51,941 bases of DNA from an uncultured Planctomycetaceae bacterium (GTDB taxonomy: Bacteria > Planctomycetota > Planctomycetia > Gemmatales > Gemmataceae), in NCBI GenBank assembly GCA_903960945.1, contig CAJCCR010000410.1:1-51941 (forward strand). The letters are read 5' to 3'. A program made the position numbers and the translations under genes. The notes below the pieces were generated by a model. It was not told where the DNA came from, did not search any database, and saw only the letters and a program-made list of their open reading frames with translations. Below are positions 17,843-27,120 of the stretch, piece by piece. How positions within the stretch are numbered: position 1 is the stretch's first letter; every line of letters begins with the position of its first letter.

Positions 17843-19102
17843 TTATGCAAGAACAGGTTCTTGGGTATTTTCCATGGTGGCTACGAACTCATCAAGCGAG
17901 GTTCCAATGGTAACAGGTTCGCCTAGTTGAGTCGTTAGGGAATCCTGAGTTTTAAGACCATTGCCTGTAATGAGTAGAACGATTTCTTCATTTTTGGGAA
18001 TGCGGCCCTGCTCGACCAATTTGCGAGCGGTTGCAACTGTAACTCCACCTGCTGTTTCAGCAAACACGCCTTCGGTTTTAGCAAGTAAAAGCATGCCTTC
18101 CCTGATTTCATCATCGGTAACATCTTCGGCCCAGCCACCGCTTTCGCGAATAAGCTTGGCAGCGAAGTAGCCGTCTGCAGGGTCGCCAATGGCGAGGGAT
18201 TTGCAAATGGTGTTTGGTTTTCGAACAGGGCGATGCGATTCCCAGCCGTTTTTCACTGCTCCACTGATTGGGTTACAGCCTGTTGCTTGGGCACCATAAA
18301 ACTTGGTGGAGGGTTCCTGCTTAAGAAGGTCGATCTTGTAAAGTTCTTGGAAGGCCTTGCTGACTTTGCCAACAAGTGCGCCACCCGCCATCGGGCTGAC
18401 CACATGCTGGGGGGTTCGCCAGCCCAGTTGTTCAGCAATTTCAAAGCCCATGGATTTCGAGCCTTCGGCATAAAATGGTCGGAGATTGATGTTCACAAAT
18501 CCCCAGCCGTACTTAAACGCCACCTGAGTGCAAAGCCTGTTTACTTCGTCGTAGGTGCCACGCACTTTAATCACATTGGCGCCATAAACCGAGGTACCCA
18601 TCACCTTGGCTTTTTCAAGATCCGAGGGAATAAAGATATAGCTTTGCATTCCAGCAGCAGCAGCATTGGCTGCAACACTGTTGGCGAGATTTCCGGTAGA
18701 TGCGCAACCCACGGTTTGCAGACCAAACTCACGGGCTTTGCTTAATGCAACTGCAACCACACGATCCTTGAAGGAAAGGGTGGGGAAGTTGACCGCATCA
18801 TTTTTTATCCACAGATTCTTAACCCCGATTTCTTTTGCCAGGCGGTCTGCTCGAATTAATGGCGTGCCCCCAACATGCAATCCTACGGTGGGTTCACCAT
18901 CGATCGGAAGCAGTTCTTGATAGCGCCACATGTTGAAAGTGCGGGCTTCTAATTTTTCTTTGGTAAGAACGCCTTTTAGGCTTTCATAGTCGTAATCGAT
19001 TTCCAATGGGCCGAAATCGTCCTGGCAAAAATTGACAGGGGTTACGGGATATATTTTGCCACACAAACGGCACTTCATGCCTTTTACAAAACTGGAAGAC
19101 AC
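17843..19102 (-). CDS. thrC: Threonine synthase family PLP-dependent enzyme (GTG start)
   Basis: CRLCGKIYPV N-terminal motif; GGTPLIRADRLAKEIGVKNLWIKNDAVNFPTLSFKDRVV; CASTGNLANSVAANAAAAG; GGAGGAAA ribosome-binding site upstream of GTG. Confidence 0.92.
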   Translation of the reverse strand: MSSSFVKGMKCRLCGKIYPVTPVNFCQDDFGPLEIDYDYESLKGVLTKEKLEARTFNMWRYQELLPIDGEPTVGLHVGGTPLIRADRLAKEIGVKNLWIKNDAVNFPTLSFKDRVVAVALSKAREFGLQTVGCASTGNLANSVAANAAAAGMQSYIFIPSDLEKAKVMGTSVYGANVIKVRGTYDEVNRLCTQVAFKYGWGFVNINLRPFYAEGSKSMGFEIAEQLGWRTPQHVVSPMAGGALVGKVSKAFQELYKIDLLKQEPSTKFYGAQATGCNPISGAVKNGWESHRPVRKPNTICKSLAIGDPADGYFAAKLIRESGGWAEDVTDDEIREGMLLLAKTEGVFAETAGGVTVATARKLVEQGRIPKNEEIVLLITGNGLKTQDSLTTQLGEPVTIGTSLDEFVATMENTQEPVLA

Positions 19103-19211
19103 TTGTCTTTCCTCCGTGTACGCAGGACAATAACCTGCTTTAAAATTGGCAGTCTTTTCCAGAGGAGGATATTTAGGCTTGGAGATAAAAAAGGGGCGTG
19201 CATTACGTCAC

Positions 19212-19329
19212 TTCTTATCTCTCCCGGCAAACCCGGGTAGGAGGTAGCACCAGCATCGTCGCGAATAAACGCTTCGACCGGTTGCTGTGGCTTCGACGGG
19301 CCTAATCCCTCTGCCACTCTGGATAAGAA
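19212..19329 (-). ncRNA. SAM-I (S-box) riboswitch aptamer
   Basis: Minus strand TTCTTATCCAGAGTGGCAGAGGGATTAGGCCCGTCGAAGCCACAGCAACC...GATGCTGGTGCTACCTCC...CCCGGGTTTGCCGGGAGAGATAAGAA; perfect 8-bp P1 (TTCTTATC/GATAAGAA), P4 CCCGG/CCGGG and the S-box core. Confidence 0.95.
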
Positions 19330-19489
19330 ACTCACCAAATTGTTCTAATAATATATTCTGTATTAAGACAATCAGCAATCGATAAACCGAGAAAATATCA
19401 AAATCCTTTGAATTCTTCATTACCTCGAGTCGCTAAATTACGAATTCACGTTACTGCTTAACATTTTGTAATCAAAACGGGGGATTTCT

Positions 19490-20590
19490 TTAGTCTTCGT
19501 CGCCTTCGGAATCAACCCAGTCTGGAAGAGGTGGGGGGGTCATCAGGTCGAGTTCGAGAAGAACAGTCATGGCAGAATCAGGCCGATTATCTTTAGACTT
19601 GTTCATCATGCGTTCGACCAATTCCACAAACCAATCGGAAAGATCGGTACGGAAATTCGTGATGGGTTCAGATTTTTCCTTACTGCGTTGCGCTTTGATT
19701 TTGTCTTTCTTCTCCAAGCCTGGATAAGGTAGTTTTCCGGTTAAGGCATGATAAAAAGTGCACCCCAATCCATAAAGGTCGGCCCTGCCATCAATCTCGA
19801 CGGAGTTATAGGACTGCTCCGGTGCAATGTAATCCATGGTGCCCACAATGTAGCCCTTACCGCCGATGATTTTAAGATCTTCATCTTTTTCACCTTGGAC
19901 AAATGCCAACCCAAAGTCAAACAGCTTGGCTTGGTTTTCAGGGGTTACCATGATGTTTGAAGGCTTGATATCCCGGTGGATAACCCCGTGTTGATGGCAA
20001 TGAGCAAGAGCCGTCAAAGTATGGCGCATCAACTTGATTGCAAGATCCTGAGAGATTGCACCAGATTCGTCGATGATTTTTTGGAGTGATTTGCCTTGGA
20101 TGAATTCGATGAGCATGTAGTTGAGCCCCGCGAAATCTTCTAGGCTGAAAACTTTCACGACATTAGGGTGATCAAGTTTCTGGGCGATGTAAAATTCTCT
20201 TTTAAACCGGGCAATGAGTCTGTCTTGCCTTTCGGTTTTTAGATTGCGAAGCACCTTCATGCTAACAAAGTTTACTTTATCATCATTTTTTCTGGCGAGG
20301 TAAACGGTGCTCATTCCACCTCTGCCTAGAACGGAAAGCACTTGGTACTCTTTCATGACCAAGCCACGGGATTTACCTTTTAATATTCGCTCTGCTTGAA
20401 ATCGGGTTATCTTTCCTGCCTTCACCAAATATTCTGCGATGAGGTTGGGTTCGCTTCGGATGGTTTTATCAAGGTTGTTATAAAGCACAACAACTTCCAC
20501 CTTGTCCATCAATTTGCTGCGCATGAGGGACATGAGGAAGTCGCCTACATTGACTTCAGGGTTTGATTTTTCAGGATCTGGGGAGCTCAT
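19490..20590 (-). CDS. Serine/threonine protein kinase
   Basis: LGRGGMSTVYLARKN, VIHRDIKPSNIMV, KLFDFGLAF, GTMDYIAPEQ, DGRADLYGLGCTFYHALTG. Confidence 0.96.
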   Translation of the reverse strand: MSSPDPEKSNPEVNVGDFLMSLMRSKLMDKVEVVVLYNNLDKTIRSEPNLIAEYLVKAGKITRFQAERILKGKSRGLVMKEYQVLSVLGRGGMSTVYLARKNDDKVNFVSMKVLRNLKTERQDRLIARFKREFYIAQKLDHPNVVKVFSLEDFAGLNYMLIEFIQGKSLQKIIDESGAISQDLAIKLMRHTLTALAHCHQHGVIHRDIKPSNIMVTPENQAKLFDFGLAFVQGEKDEDLKIIGGKGYIVGTMDYIAPEQSYNSVEIDGRADLYGLGCTFYHALTGKLPYPGLEKKDKIKAQRSKEKSEPITNFRTDLSDWFVELVERMMNKSKDNRPDSAMTVLLELDLMTPPPLPDWVDSEGDED

Positions 20591-20624
20591 ACTCGTTAAC
20601 CCCCTTAAACTTGGTGGTTATCAA

Positions 20625-23138
20625 TTAAACTTCTTTTCCACGAATCTGGGCTTTCAGCACATGCTTTAGCCGGTCTTCAATTTTCTTGTGCAGCTTGTCA
20701 ACTTCTTTGTCGTTAAGCGTGCGATCATCAGCCTGGTAACTAAGGGCAAAAGCAAGACTTTTGGTTCCTGCTGGAACTCGATCTCCTTGATAAATATCAA
20801 ATAGCCTTGCAACTTTAAGAACATTACCCCCCGCGGCCTGAATTTCGGCGGTAACGGTTTGGCCTGTGATGGATTGATCAACGACCACAGCAATATCCCT
20901 AAGCGCAGCAGGGAAGCGAGAGACTGGCTTGGACAAATATCTTACAGGAAGGCCGGAAGCCAGAGTGAGCAAGTCGAATTCTGCTGCGATTATTTCGTGA
21001 TTATCCAGCCCAAGGGTGGATGCAAGCTTCGGATGCAAGACACCAAACATTCCTGCAACTTTGTCATGGATTAGCAGAGCTGCGGATTTGCCCGGATGAA
21101 GGGCAGGGTGGTTGCCTGGTTTGAAGGAAACCTTTTCCAGATGAACTCCGGAAGTAAGCCCCTCAACAATGCCTTTCAAATCATAGAAATTCAAATTGTT
21201 TTTACCGGAGGAGTCTTCCACCCAGAATGGTTTGTTTCGCGGACCACAAATTGCAATCGCCAGTTTGTAGGGCTCTGCAGGCAATGCTTGGCCATTTACT
21301 TTTTGATACACTTTGCCCACTTCGAAAAGCTTGACGCATTCGGTGTGTTTGAGGTTGGCTTGGGTCAGCGAGACAATACTTGCCATCAGGCTTTGGCGCA
21401 TAACAGTGCGTTCGCTACTGATAGGGTTCAGCAATGTTACATAAGCTGGTTTCGAGGATTCTAGAAAAGCAGATTCTGCTTCGGGTGATGTTAGCGAGTA
21501 AGCAATCGTTTCTTGCAAGCCAAGGTGAACGAGTGTGTCTTTTATTTTGCGTTCAAAATCAAGTTCTGGATCGATCAAAACCGGTGGTAATTGCTCTGAA
21601 AGGCTGGTTTCGGGAAACTTATCGTACCCGTACAGTCGTGCGATATCTTCAAGAAGATCTGCAACCCCAACTTGGATATCCAATCGATGGGTTGGCGCAG
21701 TGACACGAAGCATTTCGTTGCTTACTTTTTCAACTTTAAACTCGAGGGAAGTTAAAAGTTTGGTGCATTCCTCGATGGGGATTGCGATCCCAAGAATGCG
21801 CTTGGCTTCCGCAAGAGAGAAATCAATAACTTGCAAGGGTTTGGGCGATGGATAACAATCGATCCTACCTTCAGCGGGCACGCCTTGGGCAAATTCTTGC
21901 ATCAATTGCAGTGCTCGGTTGGCGCCGCCAATTACTTGATCTGGATGAATGCCTTTGCTAAACCGGGTTGCAGCTTCGCTGGGCAGAGCCATGGATTTCA
22001 TTGCTTTGCGAATTGCAAGGAAATCAAAGTTTGCACTTTCAAGCATAACCCGCGAGGTGGATTCGGTAACTTCGGTTTCAGCGCCCCCCATCAATCCTGC
22101 GATTGCAATAGGCCCAAGCGCATCTGCAATAACAAGAGTTTCAGCAGAGAGTTCACGATCTAACCCATCTAAAGTCTTGATCTTTTCACCCTTGGTTGCG
22201 AAACGGATTACGATCTCGGGAGTTTTTCCTTTGGCTCTTGAGCAAAGAACATCGTAATCGAATGCGTGCAGAGGTTGGCCCTGTTCAAGCATTACATAAT
22301 TCGTGATATCGACAATATTGTTAATTGGCCTCATGCCAGCCTGATGCAACCTGCGCTTTAAAAAAGCAGGGGAGGGGGCAACTTTTATGTTCTCGATAAG
22401 CGAAGCGGTGTAGCGATGGCATGCAGAGGTGTCTTGGATGACAACATTTACCTTGCCCGTAATTGCAGGGCCAAAGGTATGAGGTTTGTGTTCAAAGGAT
22501 TTTAATTTGCCCCCGGTCATTGCTGCGACCTCGCGTGCAATGCCTATCATCGAAAGGCAGCGGGCCTTGTTAGGCAGAATGTCGATTTCGATGATGGAAT
22601 CACCAAAATAATCAACAAGGGGCATACCCACAGTCGCATCGTCTTCAAGGATGATGATGCCATCGTGATCTTCGGAGATGCCAAGTTCAAAGCCGGAGCA
22701 AACCATGCCATCGCTGGTAATGCCCCTGATTTTTCCGGGTTTAAGTTCTTTTAAAACCTTTGGAGTGGCATGACCATCGAAAAGCACGGACCCCGAAAGT
22801 GCAAGAATAATTTTTTGGCCCGTATCACCTACAGCAAGATTGGGCGCCCCAGTAACCATAGTAATCGATCTGCCCGAGCCATACTCAACGGTTGGAAGTT
22901 TAAGCCTATCTGCATCGGGGTGCTTATCAACTTTGGTGACCAGCCCGATGATGATTTTTTCTTTATCCCAAACAGGGTAGGGGTCTTCTGTTCCAAGTCT
23001 TAGTCCTTCAGGTGCAGGAACGCCCCAGTGCTTGATGCCAGATACTTCAAGCCCTGCAAGGGCAAGTCTGTTCACTAAAGCCTCGAGTGAAAGGTCGAAG
23101 TCTACATAATCTTTGAGCCAGCGAATCGGAACTTTCAT
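20625..23138 (-). CDS. pheT: Phenylalanyl-tRNA synthetase beta subunit
   Basis: MKVPIRWLKDYVDFDLSLEALVNRLALAGLEV; tRNA-binding domain; NNIVDITNYVMLEQGQPLHAFDYD; FDX-ACB C-terminus. Confidence 0.98.
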   Translation of the reverse strand: MKVPIRWLKDYVDFDLSLEALVNRLALAGLEVSGIKHWGVPAPEGLRLGTEDPYPVWDKEKIIIGLVTKVDKHPDADRLKLPTVEYGSGRSITMVTGAPNLAVGDTGQKIILALSGSVLFDGHATPKVLKELKPGKIRGITSDGMVCSGFELGISEDHDGIIILEDDATVGMPLVDYFGDSIIEIDILPNKARCLSMIGIAREVAAMTGGKLKSFEHKPHTFGPAITGKVNVVIQDTSACHRYTASLIENIKVAPSPAFLKRRLHQAGMRPINNIVDITNYVMLEQGQPLHAFDYDVLCSRAKGKTPEIVIRFATKGEKIKTLDGLDRELSAETLVIADALGPIAIAGLMGGAETEVTESTSRVMLESANFDFLAIRKAMKSMALPSEAATRFSKGIHPDQVIGGANRALQLMQEFAQGVPAEGRIDCYPSPKPLQVIDFSLAEAKRILGIAIPIEECTKLLTSLEFKVEKVSNEMLRVTAPTHRLDIQVGVADLLEDIARLYGYDKFPETSLSEQLPPVLIDPELDFERKIKDTLVHLGLQETIAYSLTSPEAESAFLESSKPAYVTLLNPISSERTVMRQSLMASIVSLTQANLKHTECVKLFEVGKVYQKVNGQALPAEPYKLAIAICGPRNKPFWVEDSSGKNNLNFYDLKGIVEGLTSGVHLEKVSFKPGNHPALHPGKSAALLIHDKVAGMFGVLHPKLASTLGLDNHEIIAAEFDLLTLASGLPVRYLSKPVSRFPAALRDIAVVVDQSITGQTVTAEIQAAGGNVLKVARLFDIYQGDRVPAGTKSLAFALSYQADDRTLNDKEVDKLHKKIEDRLKHVLKAQIRGKEV

Positions 23139-23204
23139 GATTCAATACCCGGGTTGTGTTGTTGCAAAATGAAAAAACAAAACAAATACAACCGATACCT
23201 AAGA

Positions 23205-24227
23205 TTAGAACTGGGACAAGAAGCGAAGGTCGTTGCCCCAAAATTCCCTTATGTCTTCAATGGCATGGCGAAGCATGGCAATTCGTTCAGGCCCCATTCC
23301 AAAGGCAAAGCCTGAATACTTGGCAGGGTCGTAGCCGCCATTTTTCATGACTTCCGGATGAACCATCCCAGCGCCCATGATTTCGAGCCAACCGGTTTTC
23401 TTGCAAAGCGGGCAGCCCTTGCCGCCACACACGATGCAATCCATGTCCACTTCAATACTTGGTTCGGTAAATGGGAAATAACTCGATCGAATCCGAACCT
23501 GCCTGGAGTCGCCAAACATTTTGCGGGTGAAAGCGGTTATGGTTCCAATTAAATCGGTCATTGAAACATTGGTGCCAACCACCAAGCCTTCAACCTGATG
23601 AAACATGATTTCGCTACGGGTGGTAATGGCTTCGTATCGGTAGCACATGCCGGGCAGAATAACCCTGATAGGTGCAGGGTGAAACTTACGCATTACATGA
23701 ATCTGGCCTGGGGAAGTATGGGTGCGAAGAATCAAACCAGGGTCGGTGGTATGAAAAGTATCCCACATATCGCGCGCTGGATGATGGGGAGGCATGTTAA
23801 GCAGGCCGAAATTGAACTCGTCGTCCTCGATTTCTCGGGAGCGAAAAACTTGAAATCCCATTTCAGCAAAGGTGGATTGAATATCACGCAGAGTTTGAGT
23901 TGCAAGGTGCAACTTCCCAGCGGGCGGAACCATACCTGGTAAACTAATATCAAGTTTCTCGGTTTCCAAGCTTTTCAGCATGGCTTGTTCGAGGCAGTTC
24001 TTAAGGGCGGTTTCGTAGGAAGCGGAGAGTTGTTCTTTGACGATATTGGCTTGCTGGCCATATTCTTTTCGGGATTCTGGGGGAAGCTCGCTGACTTTTT
24101 TGAGAGCAGCGAGCATTTCACCATTTTTACCGAAGTACTGAGAGTTCCAATTTCTTAAAGAGGATTCATCACTACAAGCACTTAATTGATCCAAGGCGCG
24201 GTTTTTAAGTGAATCCAATTCAGACAT
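23205..24227 (-). CDS. pheS: Phenylalanyl-tRNA synthetase alpha subunit
   Basis: FNFGLLNMPPHHPARDMWDTF, LRTHTSPGQIHVM, HQVEGLVVG, FPFTEPSIEVDMDC, GFAFGMGPERIAMLRH. Confidence 0.98.
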   Translation of the reverse strand: MSELDSLKNRALDQLSACSDESSLRNWNSQYFGKNGEMLAALKKVSELPPESRKEYGQQANIVKEQLSASYETALKNCLEQAMLKSLETEKLDISLPGMVPPAGKLHLATQTLRDIQSTFAEMGFQVFRSREIEDDEFNFGLLNMPPHHPARDMWDTFHTTDPGLILRTHTSPGQIHVMRKFHPAPIRVILPGMCYRYEAITTRSEIMFHQVEGLVVGTNVSMTDLIGTITAFTRKMFGDSRQVRIRSSYFPFTEPSIEVDMDCIVCGGKGCPLCKKTGWLEIMGAGMVHPEVMKNGGYDPAKYSGFAFGMGPERIAMLRHAIEDIREFWGNDLRFLSQF

Positions 24228-24265
24228 TGTATGGCTTCAATTAAGAGGACAAATCAACCTGAGGC

Positions 24266-24634
24266 TTACTTAAGACCTACAGGTTGGTGCTTTCTAGCCA
24301 ACTCTACAATTTTAGTGAATGTTTCAGGGTCGCGAATTGCGATTTCTGAAAGAGATTTTCGGTCTAAGCTTACTCGAGCATTTACCAAGCCAGCAATTAA
24401 CTGACTGTAGCGCATGCCACGCATCCTGCAAGCTGCATTAACGCGAATAATCCAAAGCCTTCGGAATTCACGTTTACGCACCTTACGGTCGCGGTAAGCG
24501 TAAACACCAGCACGAATCAGAGTTACTCTGGATTGGCGCTGAAGGTTGTGCCTACTGGCACGATAACCTTTGGTTAGTTTTCGTAATCGCTTGCGGTCGC
24601 GAAGAACAGTTTTTCCGCTGCGTGCTCTTGTCAT
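24266..24634 (-). CDS. rplT: 50S ribosomal protein L20
   Basis: Full-length L20 pattern (RKRLRKLTKGYRASRHNLQRQ...YRDRKVRKREFRRLWIIRVNAACR). Confidence 0.98.
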   Translation of the reverse strand: MTRARSGKTVLRDRKRLRKLTKGYRASRHNLQRQSRVTLIRAGVYAYRDRKVRKREFRRLWIIRVNAACRMRGMRYSQLIAGLVNARVSLDRKSLSEIAIRDPETFTKIVELARKHQPVGLK

Positions 24635-24687
24635 GGCTTACCAGATCTCCAACGCTTAAAAAGCGTTTCATTAAAACAGCTACAAAA

Positions 24688-24888
24688 TTAAGATTTTCCG
24701 CCCATTAATCGAATGTACTTCTTGGCCAATCTTCCGGTATCAATAACCGTACCACGAAGCTGCCTTTTTCTTTTGCTTGTCTTATGGCCTAGAAGATGCT
24801 TCTTACCAGCCTTATGGCGCTTAAGTTTGCCATTAGCTGTAACGCGAAATCGCTTCTTCGAGCCTTTGTGAGTCTTTAACTTGGGCAT
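24688..24888 (-). CDS. rpmI: 50S ribosomal protein L35
   Basis: [33 protein letters not shown]. Confidence 0.97.
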   Translation of the reverse strand: MPKLKTHKGSKKRFRVTANGKLKRHKAGKKHLLGHKTSKRKRQLRGTVIDTGRLAKKYIRLMGGKS

Positions 24889-24939
24889 CTGAATTACCCT
24901 TCCGTGTCTTATTGGAACCTAGTTATCTAAAAATCCATC

Positions 24940-25025
24940 AATTCATGCATAAAAGCATGAAAACTACTTAACAACGCCTGCAAATGGGATAAAGTTATAA
25001 ACCATTCACAAATTGCAGGAAAAGA
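24940..25025 (-). promoter_or_regulatory. Possible structured leader upstream of rpmI-rplT
   Basis: Minus strand hairpin TCATGC-TTTTAT-GCATGA and a longer CCTGCA...AATGG...CCATT-TGCAGG stem in the infC-rpmI gap. Confidence 0.35.
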
Positions 25026-25069
25026 TGATATAGGGAAATAGGAGTCTGGGGGCAAACCAGAATCGTGAA

Positions 25070-25678
25070 TTAATCTTTTTTTGGTGCAAGCATGGCAGTC
25101 ATTTTCTTGCCTTCCATTGATGGAGCTTTCTCCACTTTGGCAAATTCTTGTAGTTTTTCCAAGATTAAATCGATAATCCGCTTACCTTCTTCAATATGCT
25201 GCAATTCCCGACCCTTGAATATCACATTTACCTGAACTTTGTCTTTATGCTCTAAAAACTTACGAGCCTGATTGATTTTTGTTTCAATATCGTGATCCCC
25301 AGTCTTTGGCCTAACTCGTAATTCTTTGATTTTCTGCTGGTGGACCTTGGTTTTGTTGTTTTTTAGCGATTGTTGATAACGAAACTTGCCGTAATCAAGA
25401 ATCTTGCAAACAGGCGGTCTTTCGTTGGGGTTAACCTCAACAAGATCTAATTCTGCTTCTCGGGCCATTTCTAATGCTTGAAAAGTGGGAATTACTCCAA
25501 CAAATTCACCGTTAGCACCAATAACACGAACTGGAGAGATGCGTATTTGTTCATTCATGCGAAGGCCCCGGTCTTGGGGAGCCGTTGAGGGGGGGTTAGG
25601 ACGCTCGTTGATACCTGTTTCTCCAAAAAAACTAATGATGTTGGCAACGCCGGCGCGAAAAACCAACGAATTATACAA
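25070..25678 (-). CDS. infC: Translation initiation factor IF-3 (start uncertain; conserved MNEQIR begins at 25558)
   Basis: MNEQIRISPVRVIGANGEFVGVIP...ALEMAREAELDLVEVNPNERPPVCKILDYGKFRYQ...KELRVRPKTGDHDIETK. Confidence 0.95.
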   Translation of the reverse strand: MYNSLVFRAGVANIISFFGETGINERPNPPSTAPQDRGLRMNEQIRISPVRVIGANGEFVGVIPTFQALEMAREAELDLVEVNPNERPPVCKILDYGKFRYQQSLKNNKTKVHQQKIKELRVRPKTGDHDIETKINQARKFLEHKDKVQVNVIFKGRELQHIEEGKRIIDLILEKLQEFAKVEKAPSMEGKKMTAMLAPKKD

Positions 25679-25781
25679 AGTTAGAAGCCGGGCCTCATTA
25701 AAACAATCTAGGTTGTTTATAAGGGTATTATAGAATTTACCACGGTAGTTGTGGAATTGGAAAGAGAAAGATTCAATATTT

Positions 25782-26021
25782 TTAAGGAATTGCCTCTACA
25801 AAATCGATTTCGGGCAGATGTTTGCGAAGTTCCTCTTCGATTCCAAAGAGCACGGCCCTGACCGCACTTGGGCACGAACCGCAAGTTCCCAATAAGCGAA
25901 CTTGCAAAATTTTTCCATCCAATCCCGCGACTTCGATTCTGCCTCCATCCATTTGCAATGCTGGTTCAACATGCACTAATATGGCTTTTTTACAGGCTTC
26001 TAGAAGGTTATCGGTTTCCAT
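25782..26021 (-). CDS. NifU C-terminal-domain (Nfu-type) Fe-S scaffold protein
   Basis: PALQMDGGRIEVAGLDGKILQVRLLGTCGSCPSAVRAVLFGIEEELR with conserved CGSCPS. Confidence 0.93.
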   Translation of the reverse strand: METDNLLEACKKAILVHVEPALQMDGGRIEVAGLDGKILQVRLLGTCGSCPSAVRAVLFGIEEELRKHLPEIDFVEAIP

Positions 26022-26090
26022 TAATTATCTCGTTTCATAAGTTTTGTATTCTTTTTTTTATTATTAGACACGGTTGCGCTTTTAAAAGAA

Positions 26091-27047
26091 TTAGGGGTTA
26101 TCTGCAAATACAAGATGGCGCGTTTGTTGGATATCCAACTCCAATTGTTGGACCAAAGCATTTTTATCTACAAAAGTTTTGACGTTTCGGATTTTTTCTA
26201 AAAAATTGATTTCTATGGTGTGATCATACAAATCCCCCTCGAAGTCGAGTAAATGAGCCTCAACTTTTTGAGATAACTCCGAAAATGTGGGATTTGGGCC
26301 TATGTTTACAGCAGTTGCATAGGTTTTATTGCCAATGTTGCACAAAGCAGCGTACACGCCATTCATGGGTAAAAGCGTTTGAATGTTTTCGAGGTTTGCG
26401 GTGGGGAACCCGATGGTACGGCCTCTTTTAGCGCCTGAAACGACTTTTCCTTCGATGGAATAGGTTCGCCCGAGGAGCTTTTTTGCCTGAAGCATATCCC
26501 CGGTTTGGATGGCTTTTCGAATCCTACTGCTGGAAACTAATTCGTTATCGACCAGAAAAGGGGTGGCAATGGTGCCCAAGATGTTTCGGTTTAGGCATAA
26601 TTCTTTAAGTAGATCGATGTTTCCTGTTCGATTTTTACCGAAGTGAAAATCGGGCCCTTCAACAATTCCTTGGGCTTTAAAGGTTTCAAAGATTATTTTT
26701 TCAAAGAATTCTTCTGCTTGTAGTTCCAACAATCCATCATCTGTTTTTAACACTGCAACGAAGTCTGCACCCGCAGCGTGCAAAAGTTTTTTCTTCTGTT
26801 CAAGTGTGCTTAGAAAACTTAGGTTGATGCCTGGCCTTAAAATTAAAAGAGGATGGGGGTAAAAGGTGATTGCGACGATGGGTGCAGGGGGTTGGGAAAT
26901 CGTTTTTCCCAATGTTTTCATTTGTGTAATAAGGTTTTTGTGCCCTTCATGCACGCCATCAAAGTTCCCAATCGAGATGATTGCTCCCCGGGAATGGGCG
27001 GGGATATCAAGGCTTTTCCATGAAGGCACAATTGGATTTGAGGTCAT
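26091..27047 (-). CDS. ribF: Bifunctional riboflavin kinase/FAD synthetase
   Basis: IGNFDGVHEGHKNLI, FYPHPLLIL, EGPDFHFGKNRTGNI, SSSRIRKAIQTGDMLQAKKLLGRTYSIEGKVVSGAKRGRTIGFPTAN. Confidence 0.96.
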   Translation of the reverse strand: MTSNPIVPSWKSLDIPAHSRGAIISIGNFDGVHEGHKNLITQMKTLGKTISQPPAPIVAITFYPHPLLILRPGINLSFLSTLEQKKKLLHAAGADFVAVLKTDDGLLELQAEEFFEKIIFETFKAQGIVEGPDFHFGKNRTGNIDLLKELCLNRNILGTIATPFLVDNELVSSSRIRKAIQTGDMLQAKKLLGRTYSIEGKVVSGAKRGRTIGFPTANLENIQTLLPMNGVYAALCNIGNKTYATAVNIGPNPTFSELSQKVEAHLLDFEGDLYDHTIEINFLEKIRNVKTFVDKNALVQQLELDIQQTRHLVFADNP

Positions 27048-27120
27048 CTCTTCTACCAGTTACTCAAGGGTTTAATTTGCAATTCGAATAACCCACCCTC
27101 CATAAGCAGTATACTGGAAT

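Noticed and set aside
19084-19420. ORFs 19084-19338 and 19208-19420
   Set aside because: They overlap the SAM-I riboswitch and thrC leader; no protein-like features.
25559-25678. N-terminal extension of IF-3 in the ORF track
   Set aside because: The conserved protein starts near MNEQIR (25558) or at a rare start just upstream; the extension looks like leader sequence, though this is not certain.
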